This document shows positions 1-4,522 of a DNA stretch of 6,153 nt, in pieces. The stretch comes from CAYGVT01 sp964353355 (GTDB lineage Archaea; Thermoplasmatota; DTKX01; GCA-020343715): positions 1 through 6,153 of the forward strand of contig CAYGVT010000094.1 in the NCBI GenBank assembly GCA_964353355.1, given 5' to 3'. Every line of letters begins with the position of its first letter. Position 1 is the first letter of the stretch. The position numbers were made by a program, and so were the translations under genes. A model generated the notes under the pieces. It worked only from the letters and a program-made list of their open reading frames with translations, was not told the DNA's origin and did no database searches.

Positions 1-345
1 GGTCGAGAAGTACAGGTGGCCATCGAGGATCGAGGGGGCCCGCACGTTCTGCCCCGAGGTGCTGTGGCACGACTCCCAGGCGCTACCGTGGTCGGTCGAG
101 CGGTAGATGTCGCCGGACCAGATGCCCCCGACGTACATCTCACCGCCGAACTCGACGAGCCCGAAGAGCATGGCCGTCGGGCTGTCCCACACGTGCGTGA
201 CTGTCACCTCCAGCCCCGAGGAGGTCGTCCACGCCTCCGCACCATCGGGAGCCAGCTGCCCTAGCAGTGGAATGCCACCGAGGACGATGACGAGCCCGAC
301 GAGGGGGCTCGCGACCCGCCTACCCAACTGCCCCTTTGACCTCAT
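1..345 (-). CDS. Secreted Asp-box (BNR-like) beta-propeller protein, N-terminal part, truncated by window edge
   Basis: Reading the minus strand from the ATG at 345 gives 115 codons open to the window edge, so the C-terminal part is missing. The N-terminus looks like a signal peptide: basic residues (R2, K4, R9, R10), a hydrophobic stretch at about 11-32, and an A-E-A motif at 36-38 suited to signal peptidase cleavage before W39. The mature part has a Gly/Tyr-rich beta-strand pattern (GGEMYVGGIWSGDIY) followed by S83-T-D85-H-G87-S-A-W90, a good match to the Asp-box turn S-x-D-x-G-x-T-W of sialidase/BNR-type propellers. The protein is therefore probably extracellular; enzyme activity cannot be claimed from one blade. 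An in-frame ATG at 372 would add nine residues (MSGGKGGAV). I prefer 345 because the TATA-like box at 388-395 predicts transcription starting near 365, downstream of 372. The secreted propeller-like class is fairly secure; the specific function is unknown. Confidence 0.72.
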   Translation of the reverse strand, partial: MRSKGQLGRRVASPLVGLVIVLGGIPLLGQLAPDGAEAWTTSSGLEVTVTHVWDSPTAMLFGLVEFGGEMYVGGIWSGDIYRSTDHGSAWESCHSTSGQNVRAPSILDGHLYFST

Positions 346-387
346 GACTGCACCACCCTTTCCTCCGCTCATGACACAGGCGCTCAG

Positions 388-395
388 TTGATAAA
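388..395 (-). promoter_or_regulatory. TATA-like box TTTATCAA for the left-edge secreted gene
   Basis: On the minus strand this reads TTTATCAA, in an AT-rich patch within GC-rich DNA. Its centre is about 46 nt upstream of the ATG at 345, so a start site about 26 nt downstream would leave a leader of roughly 20 nt. The purine stretch GGAGGA (plus-strand 361-366) lies at that predicted 5' end, rather far from the ATG, so its use as a ribosome binding site is doubtful. Confidence 0.45.
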
Positions 396-399
396 TGGG

Positions 400-481
400 T
401 TATGGTACTGATTCTTGGTTCGACCCCCCGGGCTCCTGGCCCTGGCAGCTTGGACCTCCCCCCTTATCAACGTTATGGTAC
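400..481 (+). repeat. Direct repeat TTATGGTAC (400-408 and 473-481)
   Basis: The nine-base word TTATGGTAC occurs twice, 73 bp apart, close to seven helical turns. Each copy sits beside a TTGATAA/TTATCAA element (388-394, 464-470). The arrangement resembles paired binding sites for a regulator between divergent genes, but nothing shows which protein would bind. Confidence 0.45.
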
Positions 482-494
482 GTTGGATTGATAA
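464..494. repeat. Inverted repeat with AT-rich arms (TTATCAACGT ... ACGTTG...ATAA)
   Basis: CAACGT (468-473) is matched exactly by ACGTTG (480-485) across a six-base spacer. TTATCAA (464-470) is matched exactly by TTGATAA (488-494). The two pairings become one continuous 10-bp arm if the five bases GATTG at 486-490 are treated as an insertion in the right arm. The TTATCAA words also resemble the TATA boxes used by other genes here, so the element may be an operator, a bidirectional promoter, or both. Confidence 0.5.
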
Positions 495-528
495 CCCCGT
501 TGCGACGGGGCGCTCCATGGACGCCCCG
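495..528 (+). promoter_or_regulatory. Two overlapping, mutually exclusive hairpins
   Basis: CCCCGT (495-500) pairs perfectly with ACGGGG (505-510) over a TGCG loop. The bases CGGGGCG (506-512) pair perfectly instead with CGCCCCG (522-528) over a nine-base loop. Both stems need 506-510, so only one can form in an RNA. Such alternatives occur in leaders, but the region lies about 170 nt before the SRAP start and no transcript is proven. A TTATCAA box at 464-470 would place a start near 494, exactly at the first stem. Confidence 0.3.
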
Positions 529-664
529 ATGCTGGGGGTCGAGCAGATGCCCGGACGCGGACTTGTGGCCCGGCCAGGCCCACCCCGGAGATATCCGGCG
601 CGCACGGGACCGTGGAGGGCCCGGCGGGCGGCCAGGACCATGGGTTCCGCGGCGCGGCGTCGGG

Positions 665-671
665 TTCATAA
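665..671 (+). promoter_or_regulatory. TATA-like box of the SRAP gene (leaderless layout)
   Basis: TTCATAA lies with its centre 28 nt before the ATG at 696, and the bases just before the ATG (CCCTTCGCGC) contain no SD. The spacing fits archaeal leaderless transcription starting at or next to the ATG. Confidence 0.5.
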
Positions 672-695
672 GCCGCCCGCCCCATCCCTTCGCGC

Positions 696-1373
696 ATGTG
701 CGGCCGGTTCGCGCTCTGGTCCCTCATCCGCGCGCTCATGGAGGAGTTCGACCTCGAGGAGGCGGAGCTCGAGCTGCGGCCGAGGTGGAACATCGCGCCC
801 ACGCAGCGCGTGCAGGTCGTGGCCCGCCGCGACGGCGCCAACCGGCTCGTGGAGATGCGGTGGGGGCTCATCGCGTCCTGGTCCAAGGAGATGCCGTCGG
901 GCGCGCCCATCAACGCGCGCTCCGAGACGGTCGCGGAGAAGCCCACGTTCAGGGTCCCGTTCAGGAGGCGGCGCGTGCTCGTGCCCGCGGACGCCTTCTA
1001 CGAGTGGCGCAGGGCGGGCGGCGGCCGAAAGGTCCCCATGGCCATAGGCCTCAGGTCTGGCGCGCCGATGGCCCTCGCGGGCATCCACGACGTGTGGCGC
1101 CCCCCCGGCGGGCCCGGGGTCGAATCGTTCGCCATCATCACCACCACTGCCAACGAGCTCATGGCGCCCATCCACGACCGCATGCCAGTCATCGTGCCCA
1201 GGGACAGGAGGGCGATGTGGCTCGACCCCGAGGTGCAGGACCCGTCCGGGCTCAAGGCCGTGCTCGCGCCCTACCCCGCCTCCGAGATGGAGGCGCACCA
1301 GGTCTCGACGCGGGTCAACTCGCCCGCCAACGACGGGCCCGAGCTGGTTAAGCCCGTGAGGGGCCCGCTCTAG
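696..1373 (+). CDS. SRAP domain protein (YedK/HMCES family), abasic-site DNA-protein crosslinker
   Basis: The 225-residue protein is a complete SRAP domain, close to the usual length of this family. Members detect abasic sites in single-stranded DNA and form a covalent thiazolidine crosslink through Cys2 after removal of Met1, protecting the lesion at replication forks. The family hallmarks are all present: M-C2-G-R-F at the N-terminus, W31-N-I-A-P-T-Q37, R55-W-G-L, N73-A-R75-S-E, the F101-Y-E103-W segment, and H160-D-R-M-P. C2, N73, R75, E103 and H160 match the catalytic and DNA-binding set known from E. coli YedK (C2, N75, R77, E105, H160). The start is fixed by the need for Cys at position 2 and by a TATA-like box 28 nt upstream. 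The old name 'SOS response-associated peptidase' reflects its self-processing chemistry. It stands alone here, with no SOS or repair neighbour; constitutive expression is plausible but not shown. Confidence 0.95.
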   Translation: MCGRFALWSLIRALMEEFDLEEAELELRPRWNIAPTQRVQVVARRDGANRLVEMRWGLIASWSKEMPSGAPINARSETVAEKPTFRVPFRRRRVLVPADAFYEWRRAGGGRKVPMAIGLRSGAPMALAGIHDVWRPPGGPGVESFAIITTTANELMAPIHDRMPVIVPRDRRAMWLDPEVQDPSGLKAVLAPYPASEMEAHQVSTRVNSPANDGPELVKPVRGPL

Positions 1374-1374
1374 G

Positions 1375-1404
1375 CGCGCATCCCGGTGCGCGGGGCCAAG
1401 CCCC
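1375..1404 (+). terminator. Tandem GC-rich hairpins just after the SRAP stop codon
   Basis: CGCGCA (1375-1380) pairs perfectly with TGCGCG (1387-1392) over six bases. Next to it, GGGGC (1392-1396) pairs with GCCCC (1400-1404) over CAA. They begin one base after the TAG at 1371-1373. There is no T-rich tract, which archaeal terminators normally have, so they may stabilise the 3' end rather than terminate. Confidence 0.3.
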
Positions 1405-1581
1405 ACGGTCGGGAGCCGTTCGTCGGACCCTGGGGTGGGCGGGACCGGCCATCGACCACGCGCATGCGGGAGGGCCGACGGAGATGGATGTGGGGGCGAA
1501 GGTCCATGGGGTGGCCGTGATGCGCGCCCCGGCGGTCCTGAGGACCTCCCGATGGCGCGATGGACACGGTCGAACAATAGG

Positions 1582-1589
1582 TTTATCAT
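1582..1589 (+). promoter_or_regulatory. TATA-like box TTTATCAT for the zinc-ribbon gene
   Basis: TTTATCAT in an AT-rich patch (about 1574-1608) predicts a start near 1612 and a leader of about 54 nt before the ATG at 1666. A second AT-rich word, AATATTA at 1600-1606, could shift the start to about 1630. Confidence 0.5.
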
Positions 1590-1607
1590 CCGGTCCGTGA
1601 ATATTAT

Positions 1608-1630
1608 TCCTCACCGAGCGATTGTGAGGA
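1608..1630 (+). promoter_or_regulatory. Inverted repeat TCCTCAC-N9-GTGAGGA near the predicted transcription start
   Basis: A perfect seven-base dyad (1608-1614 with 1624-1630, spacer of nine) overlaps or directly follows the predicted start site. That is a usual place for an archaeal repressor operator; in RNA it would be a hairpin in the leader upstream of the SD. Confidence 0.4.
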
Positions 1631-1665
1631 TAGAGCACTCTATCGAAAGGGAGGAGGAGGGTTGG

Positions 1666-2490
1666 ATGGCCAGGACGATACAGGAGATCAGGGTCCCCAG
1701 GGGCGTCGACGAGGTTCGGAATGTCGTCGGAGGATGGTTGAACGCCAACGAGTTCAAGGTGCTCGAGTGGCAGGCAACGGGCGCCGTCTTGACACATTGG
1801 CACGTGGGCGCGAGATGGAAGCTGACGCCACGCCAGGGATGCATCGTCGCGATAGCGTCGACGGCCATGAGCAACGCGGTGGCAATCGAGGCCACGCTGG
1901 TGCCAGAAGGTGGTGGCACGCTGGTCCACGCTGAGTTCTACGTCCCCCCGACAGGCATGCCCGTGACGTTGACGAAGGAGATGGACGTCGCCCAGGATGC
2001 GGTCAACGCGATGATCCCCCGGAGGAGAGGCTATCAGCTGATGGTGAGCTTCATGCAGACCCTCGGCCAGATGGGTGGCGCCCCATATGCGGCGCCCGGG
2101 GCTCCCCAGCCGATGCCCCAGCAGGCCCCGGGCGGTGGCCAAGCGCCGATGCCCTATGCGGGCGGTCCTCCCGCGCCGCAGCCTCCGGCCCAGGTCGCGC
2201 CGCAACCCCTGTACCAACAGATGGCACCGCAGCAGCACCCTCAGTATGCCCCCCAGCCGGCCGCGCAGCCGATGCAGGCCCAGCCACCATCGACCACGCA
2301 GACGCAGGCGCTCATGCCCCCGCAACGGGCATCACAGGCCCCGTCGCAGATGCCTCAGCCGAATGCCGGGGCGCAGCCCCAGCAGGCCGCTCCGCCCCAG
2401 GTGTTCTTCTGCATGCACTGTGGGATGCAGCTGACCTCCGCCGCGAAGTTCTGCGTGAGATGCGGGAAGCAGACGGTCCTTCCAGATTGA
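1666..2490 (+). CDS. Protein with unknown N-terminal domain, Pro/Gln-rich linker and C-terminal zinc ribbon
   Basis: The 274-residue protein has three parts. Residues 1-136 form an alpha/beta-looking globular region that I cannot assign; the alternating strands and the RWKLTP and VHAEFYVP segments leave an SRPBCC-like fold possible but unproven. Residues 138-246 are low complexity, dominated by Pro, Gln, Ala, Gly and Met, and surely disordered. Residues 249-266 form a zinc ribbon with C249-M-H-C252-G and C263-V-R-C266-G, separated by ten residues, as in the small zinc-ribbon families attached to many archaeal proteins. There is no signal peptide or membrane segment, so it is probably cytoplasmic, perhaps a tethered adaptor. 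The start is fixed by the purine-rich SD GGGAGGAGGAGG at 1650-1661, just before the ATG at 1666. The same frame is open back to 1435, but the promoter lies inside that extension. It seems monocistronic, with a 140-bp gap to the next gene. Confidence 0.85.
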   Translation: MARTIQEIRVPRGVDEVRNVVGGWLNANEFKVLEWQATGAVLTHWHVGARWKLTPRQGCIVAIASTAMSNAVAIEATLVPEGGGTLVHAEFYVPPTGMPVTLTKEMDVAQDAVNAMIPRRRGYQLMVSFMQTLGQMGGAPYAAPGAPQPMPQQAPGGGQAPMPYAGGPPAPQPPAQVAPQPLYQQMAPQQHPQYAPQPAAQPMQAQPPSTTQTQALMPPQRASQAPSQMPQPNAGAQPQQAAPPQVFFCMHCGMQLTSAAKFCVRCGKQTVLPD

Positions 2491-2572
2491 TGGGATACCG
2501 CGGCACGAGTGGCCACCGTCGGTCCTGAAGGCCTCATGGAGCCCCCCCCACGGGGCGGTCCCAGACAGCAAA

Positions 2573-2580
2573 ACATATTT
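2573..2580 (+). promoter_or_regulatory. TATA-like box ACATATTT of the 248-residue protein gene
   Basis: ACATATTT stands out in GC-rich DNA. Its centre is about 54 nt before the ATG at 2631, giving a predicted transcript start near 2603 and a 28-nt leader that includes the SD. Confidence 0.55.
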
Positions 2581-2614
2581 GGACCCCGACCGCCATGCGG
2601 CCCCTGCCCCCCCA

Positions 2615-2622
2615 GGGGGAGG
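2615..2622 (+). promoter_or_regulatory. Ribosome binding site GGGGGAGG that decides the start at 2631
   Basis: The SD-like GGGGGAGG ends eight bases before the ATG at 2631. The competing in-frame ATG at 2595 has no SD and lies only about 18 nt from the TATA box, upstream of the predicted transcript start, so it cannot be the start if the promoter is right. Confidence 0.6.
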
Positions 2623-2630
2623 CTGCATCA

Positions 2631-3377
2631 ATGGGCATCCAGTACGTGCTCGACCACCCTTGCCGGCCCAAGACGGAGCTCGGCGAGGAGCACCTCATCA
2701 ACCTCGTGAAGGTCGCCCGCAAGCACCAGCCCGTGAAGGGCGTCGCCAACGTGGAGAGCGCCATCATGCTCGACGTGCCCTCCGAGTACGGCGGGACCAC
2801 GGGCGTGGACGACGCGGTCCGCAAGGACATCGCGGCCCTCGATTACTACATATCGGACTGTATGAGCTGCCCCGCGAACGTCTCCTCGGAGGGCTCCGGC
2901 GGCGGCGTTGCCTCCGCCTTCGGGTGCATCTACGAGATGCAGTACCCCATCACGGGCTTCATGGAGGACGTGCTCATGTACACCGCCTTCGCCGCCATCG
3001 AGGACCCCAAGGGTAACCCCGGCTACAGGATACTGAGCGGCGTCCTCAAGGTCCATCCCAAGGGCCGGACCACGCCCGCCCACCGGATACGCAAGATGGG
3101 CACCGACTACTTCGAGCGCAAGGCCCCCAAGGAGGCCAAGGTCGAGCTCGACGGCAAGAAGGTCCACATCGACACCGACCACCTGGTCACGATCCTCATG
3201 ACCGGCCCGGTGCCCCCGCAGGCGGGCTTGGCCGTCTCGACGATGCTCGAGCGCGGCGTGGAGCGCGCCAAGAAGGGAGGCATACAGGATTCCCGCGTCT
3301 CGCTGCCCCTCATGAAGGTGTGCGCGCTCACGAAGGCCGGCAGCAAGCTCGGCAAGCAGGTGAAGATCACCTACTGA
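2631..3377 (+). CDS. Conserved-looking Cys-containing protein of unknown function (248 aa)
   Basis: I do not recognise this family. The protein is soluble-looking, without signal peptide or membrane helix. It has five Cys: C11 (HPC), C77 and C80 in a D-C-M-S-C-P motif, C99 (FGCIYE) and C231. The first four could bind zinc or an iron-sulfur cluster, or C77/C80 could be a redox pair. Other notable features are a Gly-rich turn G88-S-G-G-G92 between C80 and C99, a D48-V-P-S-E-Y-G-G-T-T-G58 segment, many acidic residues in the first half, and Lys-rich segments in the second half. The regular mix of strands and helices and the consistent codon use look like a real, constrained protein. It has its own TATA-like box and SD, and about 360 bp of non-coding DNA follows, so no partner is suggested. 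The start at 2631 follows from SD spacing and promoter position; starting at 2595 would add twelve residues (MRPLPPQGEAAS). Confidence 0.85.
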   Translation: MGIQYVLDHPCRPKTELGEEHLINLVKVARKHQPVKGVANVESAIMLDVPSEYGGTTGVDDAVRKDIAALDYYISDCMSCPANVSSEGSGGGVASAFGCIYEMQYPITGFMEDVLMYTAFAAIEDPKGNPGYRILSGVLKVHPKGRTTPAHRIRKMGTDYFERKAPKEAKVELDGKKVHIDTDHLVTILMTGPVPPQAGLAVSTMLERGVERAKKGGIQDSRVSLPLMKVCALTKAGSKLGKQVKITY

Positions 3378-3741
3378 CGGCGCGCAGGCCGGATCGCGCG
3401 ACGCGGCGCATGGCATCCCACCCCTTCCAGCGGTGCGTCCGCTCCTGCAGCAGACGACGGGCCCCAAAAAGTGAGGCATGGTCCTTGGGGCGGTACTAGA
3501 CCACATGCTCCGCCGGAAGCGGAACAACCACGAGGGTCAGTCAGGGGTGTTTCTTGGGGTCCCGTCGCAATGTCATGGGGCGGGGGCGTAATATAGCCCG
3601 GGTGCACGGTTCTCGCCCCGTATACTCAGAAGGGGAGATTCACGCCCATATCGCCTCGCGGACCGCGCCAATATCTATGGGCCGCCCCACCCCCGCCACC
3701 GCCCCAATCCGCCCCGGGCCCCGGGGGCCCCCGTCGCGGGC
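3378..3741. other. Intergenic region between convergent genes, with inverted repeats and no convincing gene
   Basis: These 364 bp lie between a plus-strand and a minus-strand gene that converge here. Visible structure: GCCCCAA (3461-3467) with TTGGGGC (3485-3491), TCCGC (3509-3513) with GCGGA (3519-3523), and a block of overlapping C/G palindromes at 3711-3733 just past the acetyltransferase stop. An isolated TATA-like word TAATATAG (3589-3596, also TATA-like on the other strand) has no gene at a suitable distance. On the minus strand 3464-3470 reads TTTTTGG, the only notable T run. A small untranslated RNA is possible but not supported by any recognised motif. Confidence 0.5.
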
Positions 3742-4164
3742 TCAGGCGGCGCCGCCATGGCGGAGCATGTACTGGTTCTTGTCCTTGAGGGGCTTGAAGC
3801 CGAAGTGCTCGTAGAAGCCCTTGGCCTTCCTGGTCGCCACGACCAAGTCGATGCCCCCGAGCGCGGGGTGCGCGAGGATGCACTCGAGCATCCACCCGCC
3901 CAGGCCCTTGCCCTGGAACTCTGGCAGGACGAACACGTCCTCGACCGTGCCGAAGACCGCGAAGTCCGTGATGACGCGGGCGAAGCCCACGGTCCGGTCC
4001 CCGTGGAGCAGCCCGAAGGAGAGCGACCGCTCCATGGCCAGCTGCACCACCATGCGGGACCGGCCCTTGGCCCAGTAGGACTGCGAGAGGAAGGAGTGCA
4101 CCGCGTCCACGTCGATGAGCGACATGTCGTCGACGACCGAGAAGGCGCCCTTGGTCCACCGCAT
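3742..4164 (-). CDS. GNAT family N-acetyltransferase
   Basis: The 140-residue protein is a complete single-domain GNAT, near the typical length. These enzymes transfer acetyl from acetyl-CoA to an amine; the substrate here cannot be deduced. Visible motifs: an N-terminal S29-Y-W-A-K-G segment seen in one GNAT subgroup, the beta strand G60-F-A-R-V-I-T-D, motif A with strand V74-E-D-V-F-V-L-P81 followed by the pyrophosphate-binding loop Q84-G-K-G-L-G89, and near the C-terminus a G-F-Y-E-H-F-G-F segment, the usual end of the fold (motif B). The start is secure: a TAG in frame lies only three codons upstream of the ATG and no other start intervenes. There is no SD, and a weak TATA-like word at 4187-4194 suggests a leaderless message. 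It is divergent from the ATPase gene with 358 bp between them, which does not by itself imply a shared function. Confidence 0.93.
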   Translation of the reverse strand: MRWTKGAFSVVDDMSLIDVDAVHSFLSQSYWAKGRSRMVVQLAMERSLSFGLLHGDRTVGFARVITDFAVFGTVEDVFVLPEFQGKGLGGWMLECILAHPALGGIDLVVATRKAKGFYEHFGFKPLKDKNQYMLRHGGAA

Positions 4165-4186
4165 GGGGGACCGCTATGCTGCGCGG

Positions 4187-4194
4187 AGTAATGA
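4187..4194 (-). promoter_or_regulatory. Weak TATA-like word TCATTACT for the acetyltransferase gene
   Basis: On the minus strand TCATTACT is centred about 26 nt from the ATG at 4164, the spacing expected for leaderless transcription. The match is weak, but it is the only AT-rich word near the start. Confidence 0.3.
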
Positions 4195-4219
4195 CCCTTG
4201 CGGCGCAGGCCCCTCGCTG

Positions 4220-4286
4220 GCGGCCGACCGGCTCGCCGCGCGCGCCGCCATAGCCTGGCCCTCCTCCTGGTCGCCCCGCTGCCCTC
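4220..4286 (+). repeat. Direct repeat, left copy (core 4234-4286), flanking the ATPase gene
   Basis: The core of 53 bp matches 5858-5910 in the same orientation at 51 of 53 positions; the differences are A4252/G5876 and C4277/A5901. Weaker similarity, with small gaps, extends left to 4220 (GCGGCCG, also at 5841). The two mismatches lie 25 bp apart, so they cannot both be third-codon positions of one frame, which argues against conserved coding. The other copy lies 1,624 bp away and the ATPase gene sits between them. Confidence 0.85.
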
Positions 4287-4316
4287 ACGGGTGCAACTCG
4301 GCGTCGGCCACCTCGC

Positions 4317-4376
4317 GGCTTGGACCGCTGGAGATCGATGGTGGGCCGCAATCGATCCCGCGCGGTGATCCAAGCC
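4317..4376. repeat. Long nested inverted repeat (19 paired positions in 60 nt)
   Basis: GGCTTGGA (4317-4324) pairs perfectly with TCCAAGCC (4369-4376). CCGC (4325-4328) pairs with GCGG (4362-4365), leaving a three-base bulge. GATCGAT (4333-4339) pairs perfectly with ATCGATC (4351-4357) around an 11-base loop. The segments nest in the right order and form one long hairpin with a four-by-four internal loop. It lies between the left direct repeat and the ATPase promoter. It could be an RNA, a protein-binding cruciform or part of a mobile unit. Confidence 0.6.
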
Positions 4377-4439
4377 CCTGGAGCATCCCTCGACCAGGAG
4401 GGAATGCGTGCCTCGCGATTGGCGGGGAGGAAGCAATTG

Positions 4440-4500
4440 GTAATGCCATTACACAATATTTAAATAATCATTTGTAATAATAATACAAAATATTTAAATA
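4440..4500. promoter_or_regulatory. AT-rich island with a 34-bp-spaced repeat and nested dyads upstream of the ATPase gene
   Basis: Within GC-rich DNA this stretch is overwhelmingly A/T. The palindrome TATTTAAATA occurs at 4457-4466 and 4491-4500, 34 bp apart, in similar contexts (ACANAATATTTAAATA then CAT). Further dyads are GTAAT (4440-4444) with ATTAC (4448-4452), and TTTGTA (4471-4476) with TACAAA (4484-4489), the latter centred between the two palindromes. Repeated ATTACA/TGTAAT half-sites suggest a regulator binding beside and between two TATA-like elements. Autoregulation is conceivable but unproven. Confidence 0.6.
4493..4500 (+). promoter_or_regulatory. TATA box TTTAAATA of the ATPase gene (leaderless layout)
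   Basis: A textbook archaeal TTTAAATA is centred 26 nt before the ATG at 4523, and the intervening bases contain no SD. Transcription would therefore begin at or next to the start codon. Confidence 0.7.
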
Positions 4501-4522
4501 GCCATGTGACAATCTGAATTGC

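Larger units (their letters stand above)
346..695. other. Divergent intergenic region, no convincing gene
   Basis: These 350 bp separate the minus-strand secreted gene from the plus-strand SRAP gene. The left part (about 388-494) is AT-rich with repeated short motifs and an inverted repeat. The middle (495-528) holds two overlapping GC-rich hairpins. The rest (about 530-660) is GC-rich; open frames there are long only because stop codons are rare, and show no recognisable protein. No tRNA or known RNA family was recognised. Confidence 0.6.

Noticed and set aside
395..1351. Long plus-strand open frame overlapping the SRAP gene
   Set aside because: Arg/Pro/Gly/Ala-rich composition typical of an out-of-frame read of GC-rich coding DNA; the SRAP frame has all its family motifs.
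1374..1397. Resemblance (21 of 24) to 5927-5950
   Set aside because: Short, very GC-rich words in a GC-rich genome; no extension of similarity on either side, so chance is likely.
666..1589. Long minus-strand open frame opposite the SRAP gene
   Set aside because: Antisense read with low-complexity composition and no recognisable motif; extends through the intergenic region without a start signal.
1435..1665. N-terminal extension of the zinc-ribbon protein
   Set aside because: It would contain the TATA-like box and the SD, and its sequence is low-complexity Gly/Arg/Pro; the ATG at 1666 has an excellent SD.
1348..2325. Minus-strand open frame opposite the zinc-ribbon gene
   Set aside because: Arises from the lack of stops opposite Pro/Gln codons; runs of Arg/Leu/Gly and no domain.
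2595..2630. Earlier ATG for the 248-residue protein
   Set aside because: No SD and upstream of the predicted transcript start; the ATG at 2631 has a proper SD eight bases away.
2628..3527. Minus-strand open frame opposite the 248-residue protein
   Set aside because: Antisense shadow with the compositional pattern of a read through GC-rich codons; the plus frame has promoter and SD.
3540..3576. C/D box guide RNA on the minus strand (CTGACTGA-like words near ATGACA)
   Set aside because: CTGA occurs, but no acceptable RTGATGA C box lies at the needed spacing.
3626..4456. Minus-strand open frames overlapping the GNAT gene in other frames
   Set aside because: They cover the GNAT motifs out of frame and give Ser/Arg/Pro-rich strings; the 140-residue GNAT frame is unambiguous.
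4440..4500. AT-rich repeats as a replication origin or CRISPR-like array
   Set aside because: Only two repeat units, no initiator gene nearby, no origin-box motif, and the position exactly fits a promoter.
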